Assembly (NCBI GenBank): GCA_017396555.1
Contig: JAFQLS010000007.1
Coordinates: forward strand, 1 to 64,000
Origin: Lachnospiraceae bacterium
GTDB lineage: Bacteria; Bacillota; Clostridia; Lachnospirales; Lachnospiraceae
DNA length: 64,000 nt
Reading direction: 5' to 3'
Shown here: positions 50,883-59,933 of the stretch, piece by piece
Layout of the letters: each line of letters starts with the position of its first letter
Numbering within the stretch: the stretch's first letter is position 1
Translations under genes and position numbers: made by a program
The notes under the pieces: model-generated
Seen by the model: the letters and a program-made list of their open reading frames with translations, nothing else
Database searches by the model: none
What the model was told of the DNA's origin: nothing

Positions 50883-53800
50883 ATGATTGGTAGAAAAGTA
50901 AAGAAATTGCTAGTTTTAACAATTATGACAGTAGTTATGTTAGGTGTTCAAGCACCTTCATCTGTAGAAGCAGCAAGGTATGATGGTGATGTGTCTAAAA
51001 AAAGCTATACCTGTGATAATTCAAAGTACGAGTATTATTTTACAGGTTCAACTAAGGATAATAATATAACAGTTGATTGTAATACAGGTACGGTTAGGAT
51101 TAATTTGACTAATGTAACTATAGATATGCTTGAAGATAATGATAAAAAGAGTGAAGCAAAACCAGCTATCAGGATAAAAAAAGGAACAGATGCTATAATT
51201 TACCTTTACGGTAATAATACTCTTGAAGGTGGAAATAAATCAGGTGTTGGTAAAAATTACGGTTTTGCGGGTATTCAGGTAGATGATGGTGCAAGTGTAA
51301 CAATTCTTGGAAATGGTACGTTGAATGCCGTTGGTGGCGGCGATGATTATGGAGCGGCTGGAATTGGAAGCAGATATGATGAAAATTGTGGAAAAATCAC
51401 AATAGGAAGTAATACATATAAGCCAACAATAACAGCCACAGGCGGCGATGGAGGAGCCGGAATTGGTTCAGGTGAAGATGGTATATGCGATGATGGTATT
51501 TATATTATAAATGGCAATATAACTGCAACAGGTAAAAACGGAGGAGCCGGAATAGGTGGCGGTGATGCAATTGCAGCAGGTTCAGGTGGAAAAGCAGATA
51601 CTATTGTTATTCGTGGAGGAACAGTTAATGCTACAGGTGGAAGTGGAGCAGCCGGAATTGGTGGTGGTGAACCTGGAAGTAGTGGAGATGGAGGAAATGT
51701 ATCTAATATAACTATAAGTGGTGGTGTAATTACTGCTAAGGGAGGAAGTAGTGGAGCCGGAATTGGTGGTAGTAAGGATGGTGTAGCAAAAAATATTAAC
51801 ATTATTGGAGGAACAATAACAGCTACAGGTGGAAAGTATGCAGCTGGAATTGGTGCAGGTAATGCAGTCGGTGCAGGTGACGGAGGAATCATCGATGGTC
51901 TTAAAATCACAGCAGGGACAATAACAGCCACAGGTGGAGAAAGTGCAGCCGGAATTGGTGGTGGTGACCAAAGTGAAGTAAAGAATTTTAAGATAGAACA
52001 GGATAAAGGAAGTAGGCTGACAATAACAGCAAAAGGTGGAGAGAATGGAGCCGGAATCGGAAACGGAAATTCAGGAGTAACATCAACAAATATTAGTTCG
52101 CTATATATAAAATTAAATGGTGGAACAATAACCGCAACAGGAGGAAAGTATGGAGCCGGAATCGGTGGGGGTAATTGCGAAGCAAAAAAAATTGAGATAT
52201 ATGGAAAAGGAACTATAAATGCAACCGGATATGAACACAGTTGTGCGATAGGTGCAGGAAAAAAAGAAGATGGTGGAGATATTATAATTGAAGGTACCAA
52301 AGATAGGGGTCTTACTATAAATGGATATACAAAAAAGGATAGAGGAAGTAATGATGCAGCAGTTATTGGTGGTGCTGATTCAAATGGTGGAGATATATCT
52401 ATTAAGAATGCTAAGCTTTATCTTACAAGTACTATTGGAACGCGTGGTACTGCAATCGGAGGTGGAGCAAATAAGAGTCTTATAGGATATAGCATAGGCA
52501 AAATTGAGATAGAGAATTGTTATGTTCAAGACAGAACTCGTGCTGACAGGTTTGCTGCAAGCATTGGCTCAGCACAAACCAGTGGTTTAGAAAGTATAAC
52601 AATAAAAAATAGTGAATGTAAGGTTGGTTCAATTGGAAGTACCGATAATGGAAATCAGGCTCTAAGAGATATGTACGTTGATTTTATTACTATAGAAGAT
52701 TCAGATATAGAAGCAAAAGCTGAGAATGGTCAGCGAGCCGGAATTGGTTCGGGGCGTTATGCCGGAATTAAAAAAATAACTATTAAGAATTCGAACGTAG
52801 TAGCATCAGCAGAGAATGGGGCCGGAATCGGTTCGGGAGGATATTCTTTTTCATCAGGGGCTGAGCTAATAAAGTGGCATGGTAGAGAATGTGGAGAAAT
52901 AGAGATTACAAATAGTAATATTACAGCAAATGGAGCTAATGGAGGAGCCGGAATCGGTGGAGGCTGGGGAACTCCAGTAGGAGATGTTACAATTAAAAAT
53001 TCAACAATAACAGCTATAGGTGGTAGCATTAATGATCAGGGAGGAGCCGGAATCGGTGGAGGACATGGAGAATCATGTGGAAATATAAAAATTGAAAATT
53101 CAACAATAACAGCTACAGGTGGGGAGAATGCAGCTGGAATTGGAAGTGCAGGAGATGATTCTATTACAGCAGTTATGTGGAATACTACATGTAATGAAAT
53201 TGTTATATCAGGTTCAAATATAACTGCAAAAGGTGGAAAAAATGGAGCCGGAATTGGAACTGGAATGGGCGCTCAGTTTAGTCATTATGCATATATTTCG
53301 ATTGAAGATAGTACAGTGGATTCTACAGGTGGAGAAAATGGTGCCGGAATTGGAGCTGGTGCAAACGGATATATGGGAGCCGGTGGAGAGGCGTGTGATA
53401 TAAGACTAAAAGGAAAGTCGAGAGTAACAGCTACAGGAGGAAAGGGAGCAGCCGGAATCGGTGGTGGCTATGAAGGAGGAGCAGAAGATATAGATATCAC
53501 GCTAAAAGATACCGTGTATAGTAACGGAGATTGGAAATACTATGTTAAGGCTACAGGAGGAAAAGGAGCAGCTGGAATCGGTAGTGGTGGTGTAGGATTA
53601 GCCATTGATGTTTCAGGTTTACAAGTTGTTCAGGCTGGAAATGACATAGATAGTGTATACATTTCAGGAGGTTATGTATATGCTAAGGGTGGCGATGATG
53701 AATATGGTGCCGGTGCCGGAATTGGAGGCGGAGCCAGTGGAGGAAATATTAAAAGCTTCTATGTAAGTGGTGGTTATGTAGAGGCGCATGCAGGTTATGG

Positions 53801-56612
53801 AAAGGGTGACGCAGCCGCTGATGATATCGGAACCGGTGGTGAAGATTCAAGAGGATCAAAGGATAAAGATTTTAAAATAACAGGAGGGACTGTTATTGGA
53901 AGTTTAAGCAGTGATCCTAAATCAATAATAATAGATGGAGGTTCTGTAAGTCATAATACAAGTAAAGCAAAACGTAGTGATGGTACTAAGGTATATAAGA
54001 CTACTATGTGTGTTGAAGACTGTTACTATGAATTAAAGTCTTTAAAGACAAATTTAAGTACATATATGAATAAAGATATTTTTTCAGATGGAAGTGGCAA
54101 GGTGTATTTATATCTTCCGTTGTCAGGCGACAATAAATCTACGGCAGATTTTGAAAAGAAGCATTATTATGGAACGACGAATGCAAAAGGCGACGGCTGG
54201 ATGAAAATGGATAATAAGCTTGAGTTTGAAAAAATAAATAAAGAACAGCTTGTAGGTGATACATATATCCTTAAGCTTAAGGATGCAAACCTTAAGGGAA
54301 ATGTAAAATTTTCTGTTATAGGTAAGAGTGTGGAGATAGTAGAAGGTTCTAATACTATAAAAACCTCTCCGGGAGCACAAGTTGAAATAAGAGCTAAAAA
54401 AATAGGTGAATATACTATTAAAGCAACTTATGATAATCTGCAAAGTGATTTGTACTGGAGTGTTGATGCTGAATATACTGATATAATTAGTAGGGAAAAA
54501 GGGAAAATAAGTATAAAACAAAATTTAACAAAAGTCTATGACGGAGAAGAAGTTGAAAATCCATCTGTAGATACAAATAGTACTGGTATAGTTACATATA
54601 AGTACTTTAAGGATGACAAATACCTTGGTAAAGGTGTAAAACCAAAGAATGCAGGTAACTATAAGGTTGTGGCATGTGTATCCCAAACAAGTGTATGTAC
54701 AGCAGCAGAATCGGAACCAATGGAATTTGAAATAACTAAGAGAATTATTAATCTAGGTATGACAGCTATAGAGGATGGAACAGATGCAGTAGTAACAGTA
54801 GAAGTATTTGGAGCAATTGATGATCCGGGAGAAGTTATAATCTCTGTTGATGGTGGTAAATCAACCATTGTAGATGTGGTACGGACTGCTGATGGAAAAT
54901 ACAAAGCATCAAAGACATTTGAAAACATTTCAGCAGATGTATATACTGTAACTGCATCATATCCAAATACAGCTAATTCAAATTATATGACTACAAGAGA
55001 TGAGCAGCGTAGCTTTGATAAGACAAAGGCAGAAAGACTTCTTTATGTTGATGATATTGAAACAACATATGGTGCTATAAATACTGTAACAGAATTTAAT
55101 CTTACAACATCTGATGGAGGAACAGGGACATGCACATATGAGGTGGTGTATGACTTTGACAATATACATTCTAATCTTAAAGAGACAATAAAAGTATCTG
55201 ATTCAGGAAAAATCACATACCTAAATGCCGGTATTGCAGTCGTAAAAATAACTATGACGGATACTATGTATAATGATGCAGTGGCCTATGCAACTATAAC
55301 AGTTAAGAGGAAACCAGTCACTGTAGCAGCATATGCTTATAAAGAAGGTTCGCTAGAAGAACTTAGTTCAGTTGAATATGGTTCTATTGATGAGACAATT
55401 AAATATGGACTTACATATAGCGGTTTATTAGCTGGTGAAATGTTAGAAGATGCATCGATTGGAACTTTGGAGCCGGTACCATTACAAGAATATGCAGATG
55501 CAGGAACTCAGTATATTGCAATAAAAAAAGTCGGTGAAAAAATAACATTTAACGGAAAAGAATATGAAGATGTATTTATTTCCAGAAACTATAAAATTAA
55601 TTTTGTTCCTGGACAAATAGTGGTAGAACCTAGAGAAATTGCAATAAATGTAAGTGACATTACCAGTAATTACGGTGTAAAACCTGAATTAAGTGTAACT
55701 ATAGAGGGAGAAAATCAGCTTGCAGCAAGTGATTCGCTTAGTGATGTTGTTGAGTCGATTGACTTTATAAGTGGAAAATCATATGAAGATTTTGCTCCCG
55801 GAAGTTATGTAGATGCTATCACAGTAACATTAAAGAATAATCCTAATTATACTGTAACTAACATTAATAAAGGTGACTTGAACATAGAAAAAGCTTCTCT
55901 TAATATTGAAACTAAGGTGGAGTCAAAGGTATATGATACAAAAGCTATTGATGTAGAGTCATATGTTATACCGATAACTAGTGATGGAATTTCATTAGAA
56001 ATAATAGAAAAACCAAGTGAAATAGTAGAAAGATACTATGAGATGGGAGCTGACTCTAAGTTTAAAGAACTTGATACGGCACCAAAGGATGCCGGAATTT
56101 ATATTGTGGAAGCATCGGTTGCCGAAAATGATTATTATAAGGGTGTAACTGTGCAATCATATTTTAGAATTGATAAGGCACACTATGATATAGACGCACC
56201 AAAGCTTTCTGATATGAAAATGAGGGAAGGACTCAGGCTTGAAGCTCAAAAGCTTCCTGAAGGTTGGGAATGGATAAATAAGGATAGAGAATTAATAGTA
56301 GCTCCAATAAGTGCATATGCAATCTATACTCCAGAGGATACTCGAAATTATTATAAAGCAGTAAAAAGATTAACTTTTGAAGTTTATGATGATTCTATAG
56401 ATGATACTACTGATGAGGAGCCTGAATCAGATGTAGATGATGAAACAGAAGAAAATACTACCGAAGAAAATACAGATAGTATTGATAATATTGCAAATAC
56501 ATCTGATGATAATAATGTAGAAGATTTAATGAGTATTTTGTTTGTTGCATTGTTAGCTGTAATTGGTGGTTTTTGGTTGAAAAAATACAATAAGGGAATG
56601 AAGGGTGAATAA
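50883..56612 (+). CDS. Giant surface protein with GAGIG repeats, YDG/MBG-like domains and sortase-like tail
   Basis: The 1909-aa chain has a signal peptide (about 1-30). Residues ~150-1000 hold about 25 repeats of ~25-45 residues around ITATGGENGAGIGGG, giving regular beta-strand turns compatible with a beta-helix; SIGS/IGSA variants occur in the middle. From ~1190 come Ig-like modules, including the YDG-type KVYDGEEVENPSVD and PKNAGNYKVVACV, and later KVYDTKAIDVES and APKDAGIYIVEASV. An acidic Asp/Glu/Thr linker leads to IANTSDDNN, a hydrophobic helix and KKYNKG, i.e. a sortase-like anchor with NTSD in place of LPxTG. GGAGGG precedes the ATG. Likely adhesin or surface-layer component. Confidence 0.85.
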   Translation: MIGRKVKKLLVLTIMTVVMLGVQAPSSVEAARYDGDVSKKSYTCDNSKYEYYFTGSTKDNNITVDCNTGTVRINLTNVTIDMLEDNDKKSEAKPAIRIKKGTDAIIYLYGNNTLEGGNKSGVGKNYGFAGIQVDDGASVTILGNGTLNAVGGGDDYGAAGIGSRYDENCGKITIGSNTYKPTITATGGDGGAGIGSGEDGICDDGIYIINGNITATGKNGGAGIGGGDAIAAGSGGKADTIVIRGGTVNATGGSGAAGIGGGEPGSSGDGGNVSNITISGGVITAKGGSSGAGIGGSKDGVAKNINIIGGTITATGGKYAAGIGAGNAVGAGDGGIIDGLKITAGTITATGGESAAGIGGGDQSEVKNFKIEQDKGSRLTITAKGGENGAGIGNGNSGVTSTNISSLYIKLNGGTITATGGKYGAGIGGGNCEAKKIEIYGKGTINATGYEHSCAIGAGKKEDGGDIIIEGTKDRGLTINGYTKKDRGSNDAAVIGGADSNGGDISIKNAKLYLTSTIGTRGTAIGGGANKSLIGYSIGKIEIENCYVQDRTRADRFAASIGSAQTSGLESITIKNSECKVGSIGSTDNGNQALRDMYVDFITIEDSDIEAKAENGQRAGIGSGRYAGIKKITIKNSNVVASAENGAGIGSGGYSFSSGAELIKWHGRECGEIEITNSNITANGANGGAGIGGGWGTPVGDVTIKNSTITAIGGSINDQGGAGIGGGHGESCGNIKIENSTITATGGENAAGIGSAGDDSITAVMWNTTCNEIVISGSNITAKGGKNGAGIGTGMGAQFSHYAYISIEDSTVDSTGGENGAGIGAGANGYMGAGGEACDIRLKGKSRVTATGGKGAAGIGGGYEGGAEDIDITLKDTVYSNGDWKYYVKATGGKGAAGIGSGGVGLAIDVSGLQVVQAGNDIDSVYISGGYVYAKGGDDEYGAGAGIGGGASGGNIKSFYVSGGYVEAHAGYGKGDAAADDIGTGGEDSRGSKDKDFKITGGTVIGSLSSDPKSIIIDGGSVSHNTSKAKRSDGTKVYKTTMCVEDCYYELKSLKTNLSTYMNKDIFSDGSGKVYLYLPLSGDNKSTADFEKKHYYGTTNAKGDGWMKMDNKLEFEKINKEQLVGDTYILKLKDANLKGNVKFSVIGKSVEIVEGSNTIKTSPGAQVEIRAKKIGEYTIKATYDNLQSDLYWSVDAEYTDIISREKGKISIKQNLTKVYDGEEVENPSVDTNSTGIVTYKYFKDDKYLGKGVKPKNAGNYKVVACVSQTSVCTAAESEPMEFEITKRIINLGMTAIEDGTDAVVTVEVFGAIDDPGEVIISVDGGKSTIVDVVRTADGKYKASKTFENISADVYTVTASYPNTANSNYMTTRDEQRSFDKTKAERLLYVDDIETTYGAINTVTEFNLTTSDGGTGTCTYEVVYDFDNIHSNLKETIKVSDSGKITYLNAGIAVVKITMTDTMYNDAVAYATITVKRKPVTVAAYAYKEGSLEELSSVEYGSIDETIKYGLTYSGLLAGEMLEDASIGTLEPVPLQEYADAGTQYIAIKKVGEKITFNGKEYEDVFISRNYKINFVPGQIVVEPREIAINVSDITSNYGVKPELSVTIEGENQLAASDSLSDVVESIDFISGKSYEDFAPGSYVDAITVTLKNNPNYTVTNINKGDLNIEKASLNIETKVESKVYDTKAIDVESYVIPITSDGISLEIIEKPSEIVERYYEMGADSKFKELDTAPKDAGIYIVEASVAENDYYKGVTVQSYFRIDKAHYDIDAPKLSDMKMREGLRLEAQKLPEGWEWINKDRELIVAPISAYAIYTPEDTRNYYKAVKRLTFEVYDDSIDDTTDEEPESDVDDETEENTTEENTDSIDNIANTSDDNNVEDLMSILFVALLAVIGGFWLKKYNKGMKGE
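51410..53590 (+). repeat. DNA-level repeats encoding GAGIG units
   Basis: GGAGCCGGAAT(T/C)GG(T/A) and ACAATAACAGC(C/T)ACAGG recur many times within the giant gene at irregular spacing. Such repetition allows slippage or recombination that would change unit number. Confidence 0.75.
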
Positions 56613-56668
56613 TTTTCAATTGCAAATCTATGAGATTTGTAGTAGAATAAAAAATGTGCTTGGCACAG

Positions 56669-56739
56669 GCTTTCATAGTTAAATGGTATAACAGGTCACT
56701 CGTAATGTCCAGTTGCCAGTTCAATTCTGGCTGGAAGCT
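56669..56739 (+). tRNA. tRNA-Thr (anticodon CGU)
   Basis: A cloverleaf folds in 71 nt: acceptor GCTTTCA/TGGAAGC, D-arm GTTA/TAAC with GG in the loop, anticodon stem GGTCA/TGTCC with one T-T mismatch, loop C-T-CGT-A-A, T-arm GCCAG-TTCAATT-CTGGC. Position 73 is T and CCA is not encoded. The CGU anticodon reads ACG. A terminator follows directly. Confidence 0.82.
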
Positions 56740-56744
56740 TAATC

Positions 56745-56783
56745 CATATTGGTAGTTCGGCAACGAGCTACCATATTTTTTTC
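56745..56783 (+). terminator. Terminator of the tRNA gene
   Basis: TGGTAGTTCG pairs with CGAGCTACCA, loop GCAA, then ATATTTTTTTC. Confidence 0.85.
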
Positions 56784-56802
56784 AAAAAAATAAAAAAAGT
56801 AG

Positions 56803-56830
56803 TTGCAAAATAAAAAATCTGTGATATAGT
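56803..56830 (+). promoter_or_regulatory. Promoter of asd
   Basis: TTGCAA (56803-56808), 16-bp spacer, TATAGT (56825-56830). The ~90-nt leader contains the hairpin TGTTCGTC/GACGGACA (near 56851-56869); no lysine riboswitch is recognised. Confidence 0.55.
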
Positions 56831-56926
56831 ATTTGTAGTCGAAAGACATATGTTCGTCACAGACGGACAAAACAAAAATGAGTACGAGACATAAATTTAT
56901 ATAGAGTTTCGGAATGGAGGATTATT

Positions 56927-58012
56927 ATGAGTCAGAAGTTAAAAGTAGGTATTTTAGGAGCAACAGGTATGGTAGGACAGAGATTCATATCATTACTTGA
57001 GAATCACCCTTGGTTTGAAGTAACAACAGTTGCAGCAAGCCCACGTTCAGCAGGAAGAACATACGAAGAAGCAGTTGGAGAACGTTGGAAAATGACAACT
57101 CCAATGCCAGAAGCAGTTAAGAAGCTTGTAGTTCTTAATGTAAATGAAGTAGAAAAGGTTGCAGCAGAGGTTGACTTCGTATTCAGTGCTGTGGATATGT
57201 CTAAGGATGAGATTAAGGCAATTGAAGATGCATATGCTAAAACAGAGACTCCTGTAGTGTCTAACAATAGTGCACATAGATGGACACCAGATGTTCCAAT
57301 GGTAGTGCCAGAAATTAATCCGGAGCATTTCGATGTAATTGAATTCCAGAAGAAGAGACTTGGAACAACAAGAGGTTTTGTAGCAGTTAAGCCTAACTGT
57401 TCAATCCAGAGTTACGCTCCGGTATTAACAGCTTGGAAGGAATTCGAGCCATATGAAGTAGTGGCTACAACATATCAGGCTATCTCAGGTGCTGGTAAGA
57501 CATTTAAGGATTGGCCGGAAATGGAAGGAAACATCATTCCATTTATCGGTGGAGAAGAAGAAAAGAGTGAACAGGAACCATTAAGATTATGGGGCAAGAT
57601 TGAAGATGGTGTTATTAAGAAAGCTGATAACATGGTAATCACAACTCAGTGTGTACGTGTTCCTGTATTAAATGGTCATACAGCTGCAGTATTTGTTAAG
57701 TTTAAGAAACAGCCTACAAAGGAACAGCTTATTCAGAAGTTGGCAGAGTTTAAGGGTGAACCACAGGAACTTGAACTTCCAAGTGCTCCAAAGCAGTTCA
57801 TTCAGTATCTTGAAGAAGATAATCGTCCACAGGTTTCGTTAGATGTGGATTATGAAAATGGAATGGGTGTATCTGTAGGACGTATCAGAGAAGATTCTGT
57901 ATATGACTTTAAGTTTATTGGTTTATCACACAATACTGTACGTGGAGCTGCAGGTGGTGCTGTACTCTGTGCAGAGATGCTTAAAGCAAAAGGATATATT
58001 ACAGCTAAATAG
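56927..58012 (+). CDS. asd: Aspartate-semialdehyde dehydrogenase
   Basis: Second enzyme of the aspartate pathway, turning aspartyl phosphate into the semialdehyde with NADPH; it feeds lysine, DAP, threonine and methionine. NADP-binding GILGATGMVGQRF, catalytic Cys in AVKPNCSIQ, active-site His in VLNGHTAAV, and the GAAGGAVL end. Its 361 aa and GERWKMTTPMPEAVK-type insertion fit the longer archaeal/Gram-positive form. GGAGG precedes the ATG. Confidence 0.95.
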   Translation: MSQKLKVGILGATGMVGQRFISLLENHPWFEVTTVAASPRSAGRTYEEAVGERWKMTTPMPEAVKKLVVLNVNEVEKVAAEVDFVFSAVDMSKDEIKAIEDAYAKTETPVVSNNSAHRWTPDVPMVVPEINPEHFDVIEFQKKRLGTTRGFVAVKPNCSIQSYAPVLTAWKEFEPYEVVATTYQAISGAGKTFKDWPEMEGNIIPFIGGEEEKSEQEPLRLWGKIEDGVIKKADNMVITTQCVRVPVLNGHTAAVFVKFKKQPTKEQLIQKLAEFKGEPQELELPSAPKQFIQYLEEDNRPQVSLDVDYENGMGVSVGRIREDSVYDFKFIGLSHNTVRGAAGGAVLCAEMLKAKGYITAK

Positions 58013-58034
58013 ATATTATAAGATTTTAATAATT

Positions 58035-58069
58035 AAGAACCGGTTTGACATAACAAATCGGTTCTTTTT
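58035..58069 (+). terminator. Terminator after asd
   Basis: AAGAACCGGTTTG pairs with CAAATCGGTTCTT around ACATAA, then T run. Confidence 0.85.
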
Positions 58070-58152
58070 GTCTTGAATACATATTAGAATTATAGTAAAA
58101 TATTAATAATTATGTACTTGTAATATTTAAGATAAATCGGAGATGAAATATA

Positions 58153-59931
58153 ATGAAGAAGAAAAATAATAAAAAAAATAATGTTAAAGAGATTTTGGAT
58201 AATATTGAGTCAAAAAAAGGACCGGTAGAAGAATACGATGTAGAGTATGATGAAAATGTTAAGGAAAGTGTTACTTTGGAAGATGAAGAAAATGTTGAAG
58301 TGGAAGAAACGCCGGATATAGAGGAGATTGAGACAGAGGAACAGCCGGAGCGTAAGGATAAAGTAATGGATGTTTTGATAGCAGTATTTGCTACATTTAT
58401 AATTATGTTCACAACCTTTGGCGCTTTGAAGGTCAGCAGTGCACTTAAGTCAGCCACTATTTTGAATAATGCAGCAGAAACTACTTCTGAGACTAATACA
58501 GAGGAAAGTACAGAAGACGACAAGGACGAAGAACACACAAGAGAAGAGGTTACAACTTTTAGAAACGAATTTGTAACAACACAACACACTACTGAGGAAG
58601 AATCTGAGGAAAAAACAACTAAAAAAGAAAAAGAGACCAAAGATGATAAAAAAGAAGAAGAGACTGAGGCAGAAACCAGCAAAGAGGATTCAAAAAAGAA
58701 AGCACAAGAATTATTAAATTCACTAAGTCTGTCATCATCTACAACCGGTTATGGATTATTGGATTCAAAAGCATATGGAATTGTATCAGGCATTAAAGGT
58801 TCGCAATATGAACAGTTGATGGGTATATATAGTTACATAGTAAATAGTATAACTATTGGTTCGGGAGATACTAATTCGGATATTGTATATAAAATGCTTG
58901 GCGATTTGGAATACGAAAGTGAATTTGATGCTTTCAGAGTATTTGAAGCATATCAGGCACTTAATTCTCTGAATGCAGATGCAGAGGGTTATGCCTCAGC
59001 ATTTATGGTACTTGCCCGTGCGGCAGGATTTGATGCTTACTATGTATCAGGAAGTTCATATAAATTACAGAGTAGTAAACACGCCTGGGTAATAATAACA
59101 ATAAAGAGCGTAGATTATATTTTTGATCCATATACTGATGCTAAAGTAGGTAATACACAGGATAGTTATGAATACTTCTGTAAAACTATGAAATCTTTAA
59201 ATGGAACGTATGTATATGCGGATAAAGCCGGTGATAAGTCATCGTTTATGCATTTTAGGACTATTCCGGCAATGACACTTAATGTGGATTACGGTGAACT
59301 TACAACAGCATGCAAATGGATTCCGTCTGTTAATAAGACACCTTGTACCTCTAATTTTGATACATTAATTAGTGTCGAAGCGGAAAAACCTATGGAAATC
59401 ACTGCAAATGTTCCGGAAAACTCTATCTCTGAGTGGAATGTGTTAGTAATAAATAATGCAACCAATGAGAGAATACAGCTTGAATGTACTATGAAAGACG
59501 GCGGTATAAGTTGTGTGTGGACACCTACAGTTGCCGGTAATTATAGAATGACTGTTGCTGCGACCGATTCGGTGGGAAGGCATTGTGAAGTCATGTCTAA
59601 TATTCAGGTAGTAGGAAATAAGTCATTATCAGGTTTGGCTGTAACACAGAAAGCATATGAAGATAAGCTTGAGGCATATATGATTGAGGCTGATGCACAG
59701 GACGGAATAGGAGATGTGCAATATGACTTCAAGGTGTATAAAGTAGATGAAAATGGCACCGATGTTCTTGTTAGTAAAGAATGGGTTGAATGGAATAGTT
59801 TATCATCAATAATAGTGAAGATTCCAGAAGGAACAAAGATCGGAACAAAAATCAAAATAAAGGTTACTGCTGTTGATGAAGCATCTAACAAGGCAGAACA
59901 AGAGATTACAATAAATACGAAGGGAAAATAA
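58153..59931 (+). CDS. Membrane-anchored transglutaminase-like protein without the catalytic Cys
   Basis: An acidic cytoplasmic N-terminus (about 75 residues) precedes one membrane helix (MDVLIAVFATFIIMFTTFG), then a Thr/Glu/Lys-rich spacer (~110-190) and a transglutaminase-like fold (~190-360). The segment DAEGYASAFMVLARAAGFDAYYVSG corresponds to C-x-GYA in active members, so the catalytic Cys is Ala, while HAWV and FDPYTD are kept. Two Ig-like domains (~395-590) follow (NVPENSISEWNVLVINN; IKIKVTAVDEASNKAEQE). Probably an extracellular scaffold or binding protein. An ABC-F gene follows after 2 bp. Confidence 0.8.
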   Translation: MKKKNNKKNNVKEILDNIESKKGPVEEYDVEYDENVKESVTLEDEENVEVEETPDIEEIETEEQPERKDKVMDVLIAVFATFIIMFTTFGALKVSSALKSATILNNAAETTSETNTEESTEDDKDEEHTREEVTTFRNEFVTTQHTTEEESEEKTTKKEKETKDDKKEEETEAETSKEDSKKKAQELLNSLSLSSSTTGYGLLDSKAYGIVSGIKGSQYEQLMGIYSYIVNSITIGSGDTNSDIVYKMLGDLEYESEFDAFRVFEAYQALNSLNADAEGYASAFMVLARAAGFDAYYVSGSSYKLQSSKHAWVIITIKSVDYIFDPYTDAKVGNTQDSYEYFCKTMKSLNGTYVYADKAGDKSSFMHFRTIPAMTLNVDYGELTTACKWIPSVNKTPCTSNFDTLISVEAEKPMEITANVPENSISEWNVLVINNATNERIQLECTMKDGGISCVWTPTVAGNYRMTVAATDSVGRHCEVMSNIQVVGNKSLSGLAVTQKAYEDKLEAYMIEADAQDGIGDVQYDFKVYKVDENGTDVLVSKEWVEWNSLSSIIVKIPEGTKIGTKIKIKVTAVDEASNKAEQEITINTKGK

Positions 59932-59933
59932 TC

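Noticed and set aside
51500..52300. Long minus-strand frames in the giant gene
   Set aside because: They are low-complexity Pro/Ile/Val translations of the Gly-rich repeats on the plus strand, without ribosome-binding sites.
56851..56869. Hairpin in the asd leader as a lysine riboswitch
   Set aside because: The leader is under 100 nt and lacks the five-helix lysine aptamer core.
58110..58682. 190-codon Ser-rich minus-strand frame
   Set aside because: It is the complement of the Glu/Lys/Thr-rich linker of the transglutaminase-like gene and has no start signals.
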